Source: Bryoerythrophyllum caledonicum (taxonomy: Eukaryota > Streptophyta > Bryopsida > Pottiales > Pottiaceae). Taken from it: DNA of 64,000 bases. The notes beneath the pieces are model-generated. The model saw only the letters and a program-made list of their open reading frames with translations. It was not told the origin of the DNA and made no database searches. Below, in pieces: positions 23,691 through 35,697 of this stretch (positions are counted from its first letter, which is position 1; every line of letters begins with the position of its first letter). Position numbers and translations under genes: made by a program. The stretch is from NCBI GenBank assembly GCA_963971425.1, contig OZ020524.1, positions 6,062,417 through 6,126,416 on the forward strand. The letters are read 5' to 3'.

Positions 23691-24609
23691 GGCTGATTTG
23701 TTAAGTTACACTCACGGCTTCAGTTGTAGTGGTTTTGATGTCACTCAGTAGCTGATGTCTCTCATCATGTACAAACAGTCCAACTTTTTTTGAATTTGAC
23801 ATTTTGGACACATTATTTGTGTCTTTTTTGTGTGCTCATAGAGTGATTCTGCCTCACCTTATACTACTATAAGTTGTAATATCATTTAACTTTGAGTTGC
23901 CTATTTCTAATTCAGCAATGAAACAAAGTTAGGGCAGCTTACCTTGTTCACAAAAGTCCCCTCTAAGCACAGATTTCCTCCTCTAGTCTGCACACTACAC
24001 ACAAAGAGTAGATAAATTAGTAAATGAAACAAAAACTGACATGGCTTCAATATGTTTATTAGAGAGCTCACCTTTGAAAGTGGGAAGAGAAGAGAGACCT
24101 CTAGGGTTTGTAAGGAAACCTTTTATGCAAGTTCAAACCTTGTGCCTCAAGTTGATTTGTCCAATTTTAACTTTTGACCTTTGACTTTGTTTTTTCTACT
24201 GTATAAACTTTTTACATATATTATTAAATCTTTGGGCTAATAATATAGAATACGAAGATACTTGATAGTTTTTATGACATGGTTTTAACAAATCACCATA
24301 ATGTTTTTATGCACATTTTGCAGTTTCTTGGGAGAGTAGAAAAACATGTCCAACGTCAAGAATGGAATGGTGATTTAATGTTGAATGCCATCAAACAATG
24401 ATGTCTATACCGCTAACACCTGCAACGTACTTTGAGGTAACCAATCATTTCTAAACGTATTTCAGATTGATTCTTTATCGATCTTGTATACTATGTTGTT
24501 TGTAGAAAACTTGTATGTGGATGTACAATCCCTTTGTTTTTTTTAACGATTGTATCAAGTTTGAATGGTGTCAATAATAGTAAGTAATATTATTTGTTTT
24601 CGTATCGAA
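23691..24609. other. Intergenic spacer
   Basis: No gene or clear repeat is seen. Confidence 0.5.
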
Positions 24610-25200
24610 AAAATACATTTGTTGTCTTTAGTGAAATTTTTTACATTAACCTAAGTCAATTCCACATACACATGGTCACACATTGTTAAGTAAGGTACAA
24701 ACTAAACTTCTTTCTTTCACATAATGCTTAGAGATCTTTATATTATTCTCATTTTATTTTCTCTATCAAAAGATGTGGTGTAAACCTTCTTATTGACCAT
24801 TTGAATTCTCATTCTAAAACATGATGAGGTCATCTAAAAATAAAGGACAATTTGGTAAATTTTGAATCTCCACTCCTTGTACAGTTGTTTCAACTATGCT
24901 ACACCCTTTGTCTACCTCTTAAAATTTGTGTACAAAAAAATAACATCAAAATTAATAGGATGGTAATGAACTTAAACATTATGTAGTGCAAAAACAAAAA
25001 CTCCAACTATAGTCAAAGTTTGTTTATCAACACAACCTAGAAAAGAAAATTAACCGTGTTCTGTACTTCGGACACTATAATCTTTCAATCCTAAGGCATT
25101 GTAACAGTTTCACATCAAAAACACTTCAAACTAATCGATTCTAGTGCAATGTATAAAGAAGGAAACAAAAATTGTTTTTCTCTTCTTTTGACCGTACATT
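24610..25200 (+). mobile_element. TTAA-flanked MITE, decayed and rearranged copy H
   Basis: From about 24615 to 25095 it follows the family in plus orientation (CTTTAGTGAAATTTTTTACA onward). The last block (about 25105-25175) is the family's right end in inverted orientation, containing the complement of TGCACTAGAAT and TTGAAGTGTTTTT. Both outer ends are lost. Confidence 0.6.
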
Positions 25201-26081
25201 CTAAATGAAGACGTGGTAAATTACAGATTCACAAAAAAAATTCATGGGTAGATACACCGGAAAGAGCCATGTCCGGGGCCAATAGGTGGAGAAAGCGCAA
25301 TGTATTTGGAGTGCAGGTTGAAAGCAGGATTTGCACTCTTCAATCGGCAAAGGCTCTGACACATACTACAATATATTGCAATGCAAACTGAAGCTATCGA
25401 TGACGACCGTTTGCAAGCAGCCCTAAATTCTAAGGAGTAGATAGTGTGCCTTTATGAGAGTATACTAGTTGTGTATGGTAATTGATATATAGTGTATGTG
25501 TAAGAGTAGTATATTCTAAAGATGATGTAAGATGTTATGTCATTAATCCTTTAGAGTAAAGTTGTGTTTACTATTGGTGCTAAGTCCAATTGTAGAAGCA
25601 TCTATATTTAGTTTCCACCATTGTATGCATTATGTACTACGTAGAATATCTTTTAATCAACTGCCAACCCTTGCATAAAGTATGTTTTTTTGTGATTACG
25701 CATGTTTGTATACTACAATCCTTCAAATATATCTTTGAAATATTGTGAAACTATATTAAATACACATTTATCTAGTATTAACGAGGGGCCACCAAAAATT
25801 AGTTGAAAATGCCAAAAAATTGCTTCCAATATTAAGAACCATGATTGTACGTAATATTGTTGCAGAAGCTCAATTTTTTTTCCTTTGGAAAACTTTTTTT
25901 TTCTTTGATTTTGTTTTTTGTTGCAATTTTGCCACTTTTGTTCGCAATGGCCGCCGCTGTAGCCAAGTGCACTTTTAAATGGCCAAGTGCATAATTGCTT
26001 AATTGCGTGTTATGTATCACATATAAAGTGGAGACACCCAATTCCGATCACCCACCCACCCATAACCACTCAAAATATCTT
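25201..26081. other. Intergenic spacer
   Basis: AT-rich, with no supported gene. Confidence 0.5.
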
Positions 26082-26085
26082 TTAA

Positions 26086-27016
26086 CTCCTAAAGGACCAA
26101 GTGTCAAAAATGGGCTTTTGGAAAGTTTGGTCAGATTCCTATGGTGCCAATTTCCAGCAATCCACTTTGAAATTTTTACAATAGGACATTACTAAGACCT
26201 TAGTGTGAGAACAACTTTTTCCTGAATCCGACATATAATGAAAAAGTTATAGGGTTTTGAATTTCAAATGGGGAGAGCGGGCACTTTGGGCACCTCCAAA
26301 AACTTTTGCTAGGACACTCTATTGAATGTGAGATTTTTAATACTAGCAGGTAATATTTTTTCCCTTCATAATGCCAAAAAGAAGTTCTTGTCTTTAGTGA
26401 AAAATAGAATATTAACCCAAGTCAAACATTTTCACACATTGTCGAGCAAGGTACCAAAAAAACTTCTTCTTTTTCACATAAAACTTAGAGATTTTCATTT
26501 TTTTTACTTCTTTTTTTCCCACAACAGTATGTAGTGTGAATCTTCTTATTGGCTGTTCGGATTATCAATCTAAAACATATTGATTTCACAAAAAAATAAA
26601 ACGCAAATTGGCAATTTTTGAACCTCCACTCCTTGCATAGTTGTTTTGAATATGCTACACCCCTCTTCTACCTCTAAAATTTGGTGTAAAAGGAACTAAC
26701 ATCGTGCTTAACACAATGGTAATGGATTTAGACCTTGTGTAGTGCAAAAATTTGACACCAAGTGAAGTCAAAGTTTGTTGATACAGTGAACGCATGTAAG
26801 AAAATGAACCATTTGTTTGACTTTAAACACTATAATCTTTCAATCCGTGCGGTCAAAGTTTACAGAATTTTGTGAGTATGTCACTGAATAAGTCTTATTT
26901 GAGATCCTACGGTCAAAACTAGAAATAAAAGCTTCTATTTCCCTCCATATTCATTGCACTAGAATCCAACTATTTTGAAGTTTTTTTGGTGTGAAACTAT
27001 CACAGTACTTTAGGGG
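26086..27016 (+). mobile_element. TTAA-flanked MITE (piggyBac-like), copy C
   Basis: 931 bp between TTAA (26082-26085) and TTAA (27017-27020). The ends are CTCCTAAAGGACCAAG and ACTTTAGGGG. It is the same length and orientation as copy A but more diverged from it than copy B is. Non-coding. Confidence 0.88.
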
Positions 27017-27020
27017 TTAA

Positions 27021-27473
27021 ATGTCAATAACTAAAAATAGACAGTAGCGGCATTGGATCATGAGGTGTGCAATTTTTGATTGCACCACCCCTCATAACAA
27101 CTATTACATACTATGTAGAACATCTAAGGGATTTTGGGCTTCTAAATTCTATAGTACAAGTACCCACCTCATAATAACTATTACATACTCTATGGAACAA
27201 CTATGGGTTTTTGGGCTTCTAAATTCTATTGTACAAGTACCCACCTCATAACAACTATTACATACTCTAAAGAACAACTATGGGTTTCTTGGCTTCTAAA
27301 TTCTACAGTAGAAGTATAAGGTTTTTGGGCTTCTAAATTTTGTATCAATTCCAAATTTTTGAGATTAAATTTGAAAAATTATTTGTTAGAGTTTCATTCC
27401 TAATTCCGCATCTTTCTACATAATTTCTTTCGACATACAATGTTATTTGAGACCCCAATTGGCTTAACCCCTA
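27021..27473. repeat. Triplicated ACCCACCTCATAACAACTAT unit
   Basis: Between TTAA copies C and A, a unit of about 80 bp (CTCATAACAACTATTACATA, then GGGTTTTTGGGCTTCTAAAT) is repeated about three times from 27090 to 27340. No gene is seen. Confidence 0.65.
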
Positions 27474-27477
27474 AAGG

Positions 27478-28407
27478 ACCAAGTGTCAAAAATGGGCTTT
27501 TTGAAAATTCGGTCAGGTTCCTATGCTGTCAATTTCAAACATTCATCTTTGAAATTCTTACCATAGAAGGGCATTACCAAGACTTTAGTGGGAAAACAAT
27601 TTTTTCCTAAATTGGACATTTGATGAAAAAGTTATAGGGTTTTTAATTTCTAATGGGGAGGGCGGGCACCTCGGGCACCTCCAAAAACTTTTGATAGGAC
27701 ACTCTATTGAAAGTGAGATTTTCAGTACTTGCAAGTAATATTATTTCCCTTCATGTTGTAAAAAAAAAGGTCTTGTCTTTAGTGAAAAATAGCATACCAA
27801 CCCAAGTCAAACATTTTCACACATTGTCACTCATTGTCCGGCAAGGTACCAAAAAAACTTCTTCTTTTCCACATAAAACCTAGAGATCTTCATATTTTTC
27901 ACTTTTTATTTTTTCCACAACAATATGTAATGTAAACCTTCTTATTAACCATTCGGATTATCAATCAAAAACATATTAAGTTCAAAAAAAAATAAAGTGT
28001 GAATTAACAAATTTCGAGCCTCCACTCCTTGCACACTTGTTTTGAATATGCTACACCCCGTCTCCCAAAAATTGGTGTGTAAGGAGCTAACGTCATGCTT
28101 AACAAGATGGTAATAGATTTAGACCTTGTGTAGTGAAATTTTTTGACACCAAGTGAAGTCAAAGTCTGCTGATCCACTAAACGCAGGGAAGAAAATGAAC
28201 CATTTGCTTCACTTCAAACACTATAATCTTTCAATCCGTGCGGTCAAAGTTTATGAAATTTTGTACATGTATAACTTAATAAGCCTTTATTGAGATCCTA
28301 CGGTCATAACTAAAAATAAAAGTTTTTGTTACCTTCTTTATTCATTGCACTAGAATCCATTAATTTTGAAGTGTTTTTGGTGGAAAACTGCCTTGGTACC
28401 TTAGGGG
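27478..28407 (+). mobile_element. TTAA-flanked MITE (piggyBac-like), copy A (reference)
   Basis: 930 bp between TTAA (27474-27477) and TTAA (28408-28411). The left end is CCCCTAAAGGACCAAG and the inverted right end CCCCTAAGGTACCAAG, so the terminal repeat is about 16 bp and imperfect. The CCC start next to TTAA is the hallmark of piggyBac-superfamily elements. There is no ORF of note, so it would need a transposase from elsewhere. It is very similar to copy B. Confidence 0.9.
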
Positions 28408-28411
28408 TTAA

Positions 28412-29109
28412 GTTATCGGAATTGGATGTCTCTACCTTATACTTGTACTACTATTGTGGTCCGTGGACCTACGTTGTTCCCGAGAGCTTTAAGCCGAGAG
28501 CTTTGAACCAATTATAAACTGACACCAATTATAACTGACTTTCCTAAAATTGGGAAATGGGGTGGGCGGCTGGTGGTTTTGGCCCACATAAGACTGTTGA
28601 TTCTGGGGTTGATGGTGGTGATAGGTTATCCAACCATAGTTTCTGGAGTCATCAGGCTGTACATCTCGTGGGCCATGATGTATACGTGTCGGATGCACTT
28701 TCTTCACGAGCATCGTGGATTAAAGTTCAAGTGTAGTACTACGCTTCCACCTCACTTCTGTGCATCCATATCGTCCAGGTGGCCAAGCATGTCCAACGGA
28801 TTCAAAGGACTTCAATCAATAAACAAATAATTTGTATCTAAGATCATAAAAAGAAACTCCTCATGTTATCCACACAACCGACCAATCATGAGAAAAGAAT
28901 GCTTTCTACTTTTACTACATAGACAAAACTGAGTACAAACACAAATTCAACAAACAATGTAAGGAAACTGGATGCGCCAAAAATGAAACCATAAGTTGCA
29001 TAGAATTTCCATTGCAATCAGTCATATTTCCATGGGGATTGAGGTCTATTACACACAAGTATGCATGTAGAGGAAAAAAAGTAAAGTGAAGTTCAGTCCA
29101 AAACTCAGT
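28412..29109. other. Spacer with a dispersed 145-bp repeat
   Basis: 28491-28640 closely matches 48833-48975 (GAGCTTTGAACCAATTATAA ... GGGCGGCTGGTGGTTTTGGC). The rest has no recognised feature. Confidence 0.5.
28491..28640 (+). repeat. Dispersed 145-bp repeat, copy 1
   Basis: Same orientation as the copy at 48833-48975. The repeat is interrupted only by small indels. Its nature is unknown. Confidence 0.75.
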
Positions 29110-30246
29110 TTTGCTCACACTAGCTGGAACAAAGTTAAAAATTTGAGCAGCTATGATTGTTGCAATGTGCTTAGGCATGCTTCTATACAAGTTCTTATAC
29201 TCATTGGGAGTAATTGAAGTCCAACAATTTTCAACACGCTCCCACAATTCTAACATTCCTTTGGGAGGTCTCTCATATTGGTTCAGTCGACATTTTAAAG
29301 TTGCCCGCAAGTGTTTGATCAGATTCAAGTCTGGAGATTGTGCCAGCCACTTCAAAAGAGTGAATTCTTGCGAATTCAGCCAACGGCGCACACTCTTGGA
29401 TGTATGCGCACACTCTTGGTCATTATCATGTTAAAAAATCAAATTGGCAGGGTCTAAATTGTATGCATATAGTGTATGAATCAATTCTCGCTCTAAAATT
29501 TTTCTATACATGTACTGATCCATACACATCATACCAGGGCCACTCTGAGTCATGCAACCCCACCCCCACCTCTAGACTTGACAGTTTGTTGCACCATTCC
29601 AGCACTTCTACTCTACCCATCACGAAACCAACACCAATTGCCACCATTAGAACAAAATCGGTTGATTTTTGTTTCATCATAGAATACTACACAATCCCAA
29701 TCATCATCAGTCCACATGGCAATGACGTCTAGCAAATTCTAATCGTCCCTTAATCGGAACAAGTGTGAGCTTTGGTTTCTTTTGCTTCACTTTACATTTC
29801 AAACCTGCTTTTCGTAACATTCTCCTCACAGTACTATCACTCATACCAACATGAAGCTCTTCTCTCAAGTAATTTCCAACTTGGTGTGCAATTTCTAAGC
29901 CACCTATAGTGATTTCTCTCACACAAGCCCTACGACCAGCTGCACTATATACCAGTGGCCTGCCATCAAAACTACCATTCACATCACTCAACTCACTCAA
30001 ATGTTGCTTACAAAATTGTGCAACCCAACTTTGGGATACTTGTCTATCTCTAGCAACATTTCTAGTACTTTCACCCCTTCTCAACTTCTCTGGAGTAGCT
30101 TCTTCTATCTGCTTTCTATCAACAATAAAGACCTCAATGAAACCATTTTCCTCAATTTGCATACATGATGTGCACTGAATAGAGACACAATCATGAATGT
30201 GAAGGCCAAGAACATGCCCATCCAAAAAATCAGACCAGAAAACCAC
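29110..30246 (-). pseudogene. Tc1-like transposase, degenerate
   Basis: The minus-strand frames read as a Tc1-type protein. A helix-turn-helix region (RRGESTRNVARDRQVSQSWV) is followed by a second DNA-binding part (VRRMLRKAGL). The DDE domain has the first acidic residue in VVFYDETK, the second in the F*HDND block, and the SPDLNLIKHL block, where the catalytic glutamate is replaced by lysine (codon AAA at 29314-29316). Other damage is a frameshift near 29715, a TAG near 29600, a frameshift near 29556 and a TAA replacing the Q of FQHDND near 29436. Spacing between the second acid and the mutated third is 36 residues by my count. Wording such as PPKGMLELWERVEN is closer to fungal Tc1-type transposases than to plant mariner-like ones. 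The gene is not functional. Confidence 0.85.
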
Positions 30247-30283
30247 TTACACATGTCAGATTTGTAGCATTCATCTCATAATC

Positions 30284-30422
30284 CAAGTCTGAGTTTTATG
30301 CAACTCAGAATGAAATCACTTGGGTTGGAATTGTAATTGTATTGAAAAAAATAATAGTATAATTATCTCTTCTCTTCATATATGCACATTCCTTAATTTG
30401 TCGGTTTTGGGGGGGCTTACCT
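30284..30422 (-). mobile_element. Right terminus of the Tc1-like element
   Basis: The terminal 139 bp match the left half of the 18.4-kb MITE in reverse, ending GGGGGGGCTTACCT next to a TA at 30423-30424. This links the MITEs to this transposase. The opposite terminus is not found before 29.1 kb. Confidence 0.75.
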
Positions 30423-30531
30423 TATCTGCTCCCACTCTCCAATCTAGTACTAATCTGTGGCTTTCCTTTCCCTAAACTGTACAAACCATGAGCGGCCTTT
30501 CACAGCAGCTGAGATCGACACCAAGGTCCTC

Positions 30532-32105
30532 TCAAATCTCAATGGCATGGGCAAAGTTGACCACGCCGCCGAATCCTACCTGCCTGTCAACGCTCTCCCA
30601 CTTACAACGCCTCTTGCGGCTGGGCCTATACACAAACGTACCCAACTCGCTGCTGCCATCACGAGACGGCCCGGTGACGAGCAGCGCGTCGTCGACCACC
30701 GCCAGACACACAGCCGGATTCACAGGCAAAGTGGCCTCCACAACGGACCACGCCGCAGTGGCCGCGTTGTAGATGCAGAGGCTGTCGTCACTCATCGCCG
30801 CGAACAGCTTCCCGAACATGACCGCAAACGAGAAGGTGTGGTCCCACGTGCCTTCAATCACAGTCCAGGAGTTCGTTGCCGGACTGTAAACCTCGGCGGA
30901 TCGGGAGAACTGGCCCTGTGAGTGCGTGGTGTACCCGCTCACTGCGTAGAAGTTGCCCTGGAAGCAGAGGCCCCTGGCTTCGTCGCGCTCGTGGTGCATT
31001 GGGGGCAGGAGCGTCCACTCGTCGGTGTCGAGGTTGTAAAGCTCGCCGGATTGCAGGGCGGCTTTGCCGTTGTCGTGGCCGCCTGCGACGAAGATGTGGT
31101 GGTCCGACGATGCGCAGGCGAAGAAGGAGCGGGCGGTCGGCATGGGGCGCCCGCGTGACCACGTCTGCGTCACGAAGTTGAAGATATAGACTGTTCGGAG
31201 CGTCTCGAATGTTGAGGGGTTCCAGCCTCCGAGGACAACCAGCTTCCCGTCCACGGCAACCAATCTGCAAGTTGAAAACAGAATTCTCGTTACAATCTAA
31301 ATTAAGCAAACTCCAAAAACTTCAAAAGAATCCTAATCCACCACATTGTCATCTCCGTACTAAACTCCGACTCCTCCAATCTTGCTTTTCACACTCAGAG
31401 CCGGCTAAAACTGCTTTGAGTTTAGTTGAAAGAACACTAAGCTCTTTCAGACTCTACATGAAAGACCCCCAAAATCTTCTATTGATCTACTAGCTATTTA
31501 GAGAGATCATTTGAAAGAGGGTGCCTCTACAAACAACTCTCACAAGTTACAAATTATCCTTCACAATGTTTTGAGCTGGTTTTAAAAAACACTCTGCAAA
31601 TTGAGCTGATACAAGCGAACCTCTAAGGAAGTAAAAGAATCTCTCTCTTTCAGGTTTCAAATTGACGGACTATTAGAAAGTACCGTTACAAAATATGATC
31701 AGATCTTGATCATTGACTGTGTCCAAGCAACGTCGACCACTCAAGAGGAGGGGGCACTGACCTGCTGAAGATAGGGAGGCCATCAGGAAAATCAGGAACG
31801 GGAGGAAACCGCTCCCACGTCCGCCGCTCCACATTCAGAACACTGATCCGAAACGCAGGCGACCGCTTGCTAGACTCATCATCTGGCAGTTTCTGGTCCA
31901 CGGCCTGCAACATGCACACAAACTTTTCACTCGTGCCCTCCCGCCTCCGCCCCTCGTAATACTCCGGACTGGTCACAACCTCCCGCCAGCTCCTCGACAC
32001 GCGCTGCAACCGCGCGTGCGACTGTGGCGCCACACGCAGCAGACACTGCATCGCAACGTCATCCGGCAGCGCAGGAATCAACGTCCCAACCCCCTCGTCC
32101 GCCAT
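30532..32105 (-). CDS. F-box/kelch-repeat protein, KMD/KFB type (SCF ubiquitin ligase substrate receptor)
   Basis: Two exons, 31762-32105 and 30532-31264, are joined across a 497-bp intron (GTCAGT...TTGCAG) in matching phase, giving 358 residues. An N-terminal F-box (about 9-50: IPALPDDVAMQCLLRV, then SRSWREVV) binds SKP1. The linker RISVLNVERRTWERFPPVP leads to kelch blades: LVAVDGKLVVLGGWNP, IFVAGGHDNGKAA, FYAVSGYTTHSQGQFS and LFAAMSDDSLCIYN. Length, domain order and the single intron next to GLPIFSRLV fit the plant family that includes Arabidopsis At1g80440/At1g15670. Members of that family target type-B response regulators (cytokinin signalling) or phenylalanine ammonia-lyase for degradation. 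The target here cannot be read. The ATG at 32103-32105 is the first in-frame ATG. The GC-rich coding sequence contrasts with its flanks. Confidence 0.93.
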
Positions 32106-32377
32106 CAATTCACAACCTCCCGAAAATCTAGACAAGACCGGGTCCACAAAACTAGCCTGAACCAATCTGGCACACTCACGCCACTGGGCCTCCGATTGCT
32201 GGACTTGATGCCAGTGTTGAAAGATTGCAGTCCCCAAAACTTACACAAAAATCTACACAAGTTCAAATCAGTTCCCGGAGCCTGCAAATCTACCCTGAAC
32301 CGATCTGGCACCAGGTCTCAGGTTGCTAGACTTGTTGCAGTGCCCAAAATTAAGACAAATTCAACTCAGCTACCGGA

Positions 32378-32614
32378 TCAATCCGGTGCCACACTCAGAT
32401 CACCCCCAGGTCTGGGATCGCCACCAGGTGCCTGGATGGCGCTGGCGCGTTTGAAGACGCGGAACTGGAGAGCCCAGCGGAGGAAGAGGCGCTGCACGAG
32501 GTGATGGTGATCTAGCAGCTGCAGCAGGTAGAGGAGGGAGCCGGAGAGCAGCGTGGTGAGGGCGCTCCGGTATATCTCCAGCACCAGGCCGATAAGGATG
32601 TTGAACGTAGGCAT
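32378..32614 (-). other. Possible upstream ORF or small gene before the F-box/kelch gene
   Basis: A 78-codon ATG-initiated frame lies 270 bp upstream of the F-box start on the same strand. It is leucine-rich with a hydrophobic N-terminal half (LIGLVLEIYRSALTTLLSGS, LLYLLQLLDHHH) and an Arg/Phe-rich middle. It could be an upstream ORF in the leader of the kelch gene, a separate small membrane peptide, or chance. I do not recognise it. Confidence 0.3.
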
Positions 32615-32615
32615 G

Positions 32616-33046
32616 TCGCTGCAACTTAAGTAACCGATCGAGACGGAGGCTGGATAGACGTACTAGTACTGACTGCCTGCGAGTTCTCGATCACGCTCGA
32701 CGTTGCGAGGCTTGTAGGCAACCGCGGGGCAGGTAGCCGCTGCGGCGGTGATCTACCACTCACTGGAGCTTCTCCGAAGCGGCTCCACCGATGGATGCAT
32801 TGCGTTCTTGAGCGTGACGGGCAAAATGTGAGAATGGGATGAATGGTCGAGGAATGCACCGACGAATGATTTCTATGGATTGATGTCGTTGAATCCTCGG
32901 GCCGCTCATTCTTGAGGCTTTTCGCAAATTAGCATTGCTTTCTACAACGGCCCAAAAAAAAAAAAAAAAAACAGAAAGTTCATCTTAATCAGTGGAGTAA
33001 AGATTCCTCTATAATTGGCCGTGATTCTTTAGGGGTTATCCTTTAA
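32616..33046. other. Kelch-gene promoter region and spacer
   Basis: No gene is seen. An 18-nt A-run lies near 32954. At 33029-33037 a solitary CTTTAGGGGTTA resembles one end of the TTAA family. Confidence 0.45.
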
Positions 33047-33970
33047 CCCCTAAAGGACCAAATCTCCTTCGGGGGGATTTATGGTTTTGGGCAGGTTCCT
33101 AAACTTCGAAAAAAAATCCTTTTTCTCTGAAATTTTTATTCTAGATTGCATCTGATAAGAGCTTCGTGGAGATATTTTTATTTTATTTTTTGGATTTGTG
33201 GTTTGAAAGTTAGTACCACTTAAAGCCAAAAGTGGGGACTCCGGGCACCTCCAAAAATTTTGACAAAAGTTTCTATTGACATTGAGATTTTTCACACATA
33301 TAAATAATATTTCCTTATTTAGAAATTTTCAAAAAAAAATCTTGTCTTTAGTGTAAAAAGGCATGTTATTCCAAGTCAAACATTTTCACACATTGTCGGG
33401 CAACGGGGGGAAAAAAATTCATCTTTTCTACATAAAACCTAGAGAACTTCATATTTTTCACTTTTTATTTTTTCAACAACAATATGTGGTGAAAACCTTC
33501 TTATTGACTGTTTGGATTATCATTCAAATACATACGTAGCTCACAAAAAAATAAAACGTGAAATGGCAATTTTTGAACCTCCACTCCTTGCACACTTGTT
33601 TTGAATATGCTACACCCCTTTTTTACCTCTAAAAATTGGTGTGTTGGGAAATAACATCATGCTTAAGACAATGGTAAAAGATTTAGACCTTGTGCAATGC
33701 AAAAATTTGATACAAAGTGAAGTCAGAGTCTGCTGATCTACTCAACGTGGGAAGAAAATGAACCATTGTTTTGACTTTAAACACTAAAATCTACCAATCC
33801 GTGAGGTGAATAGCAACCAAAATTCAATGGCATGTTTATGTATAAGTCTATTTTAAGATCTTACGGTTGAAAATCCAAAATTCACTTTAAAATGTGATTT
33901 TCATGTCTCTTTTTGGCAGTGGCAGTTTTGGAGTGGTTTTAGAGCGAAAGTGGTCGTGGTCCTTTAGGGA
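33047..33970 (+). mobile_element. TTAA-flanked MITE (piggyBac-like), copy E
   Basis: 924 bp between TTAA (33043-33046) and TTAA (33971-33974). The ends are CCCCTAAAGGACCAAATC and TCGTGGTCCTTTAGGGA. Same subfamily as copy D, opposite orientation. It abuts copy F through one shared TTAA. Confidence 0.88.
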
Positions 33971-33974
33971 TTAA

Positions 33975-34915
33975 TCCCAAAAGGCCCAAGAGTCCCCTCG
34001 CACGACTCTTGAAGGTTTGGGCAGGTTCCTATGGTGTCAATTTATAACATTCCTTTTTGAAATTTCTACTGTAGATGGACATTGCTAAAAGCTTTGTGTG
34101 AGTGTAGTTTTTTCCTAAATCCGACATTTTATGAAAAAGTTACAGGGTTTTGAATTTCAAATGGGAGACTGGGCACGTCGGGCAACTCCAGAAACTTTTG
34201 CTAGGACAATCTATTGAATGTAAGATTTTCAATACTAGCAAACAATATTATTTCCTTTCATGTTGTCAAAAAAATCTCTTGCCTTAAGTGGAAAATAGCA
34301 TGATAATCTAAGTCAAACATTTTCACACATGGTCACACTTTGTCAGGCAAGGTACCAAAAAAACTTCTTCTTTTCCACATGAAACTTAGAGATTTTTATT
34401 TTTCTTACATTTTTTTTCTACTACAAGATGTGGTGTAAGCCTTCTTATCGACCATTTGGATTATCATTCCAAAACATATTTAGTTCACAAAAAAAAAAAA
34501 CGTGAATCGACAATTTTTGAACCTCTACTCCTGCATATTTGTTTTGAATATGCAACACCCTTTTTCTACCTCTAAAAAATGGTGTAGAAGGAAATAACAA
34601 CACGATTAACATGATGGTAATGTTTTTAGACCTTGTGTAGTGCAAAAATTTGACACCAAGTGTAGCCAAAGTCTGCTGATCCACTCAAAACAGGGAAGAA
34701 GAAGTACGGTTTCCTCTACTTCAAACAATATAATCTTTCAATCCGTGCCGTCAAAGTTTATGAAATTTTGTGAGGACGTTCATGAATAAGTCTTAATTTA
34801 GATCCTACACTTAGATGTAGAAATAAAAGGTTTTGATTACCTCATTATTCATTGCACTAGAACGAGCAATTTTGAAGTGTTTTTGGTGTGAAAATGCCTT
34901 GGGCTCCTTTAGGGG
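33975..34915 (+). mobile_element. TTAA-flanked MITE (piggyBac-like), copy F
   Basis: 941 bp between TTAA (33971-33974) and TTAA (34916-34919). The left end TCCCAAAAGGCCCAAGAG is variant and the right end is CTCCTTTAGGGG. It follows copy E with only the shared TTAA between them. Confidence 0.87.
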
Positions 34916-34919
34916 TTAA

Positions 34920-35665
34920 ACCTCAATTGGAACCGTATATACCTGCCCATATTTTACTCTGAAGAAAACAAAAACTTTATGAAAGTTTAGCAAGATTTAC
35001 ACCTTTAGATTAGGATTCTTTACCAAATATGTTTCATTTGGAGGTCATTTCAATATCTGAATCTTATCATGTTCAGATACAACACTATACATGTAGAATA
35101 GTGCGACCTTATGACGTTTAAGGATCAAACAACAAATTTTTATTAGAGCTAATTGGTCGCGTTTAATAAGAAGCACGAAGGGGCTCATGGGAATGGATGA
35201 ACGTCGTTGTATGAAAGGGGCTTCTTGGATGGATGAGCTTAGTTGTTATTTGAATGGCATCTTGGTTGGATGGATGGACATCGTTGGGTTCCGGGGACAT
35301 GGGTGGATGAGAAGCCGGCCCGAGTTGTGGGAGGGCAAAGTGGGGCAATGAATGAGAGGCCTTTTTTTTGCTGGGTCAGGGATTCAGGGGAGTTTGGGTC
35401 CACGTCTGCCTGGATAGACATGCCTTTTTTTTTCCTTTTTTTCTTTTGGAATCTTCTATTGCCGGTGGGACAAACAGGGGCACGTTCTTTATCATATCAT
35501 CTCAGAACGTTACTGGAAGGTTTTCAAATATCTGGAGGGAAAGTACGACAAAATAATTCTTTATTGTAAAGGTAGTCTTATGAAATTTCCCCCATGTTGC
35601 CCCCTTGGTGCCTCCCTTGGTGCTTCCCTTGTTGCCCCCCTTGGTGCCTCCCTTGGTGACTCAAC
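34920..35665. other. Spacer with short repeats
   Basis: Contains GGATGGATGAACGTCGTTG-like words (35190-35290) and about five CCTTGGTGCCTCC units (35596-35655). Frames open here are repeat-driven, and no gene is supported. Confidence 0.45.
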
Positions 35666-35697
35666 TAAGGTAAGCCCCCCTAAAACCAACAAGTTAA

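Noticed and set aside
30457-31181. Plus-strand frames across the kelch gene
   Set aside because: Antisense shadows of the F-box/kelch coding exon.
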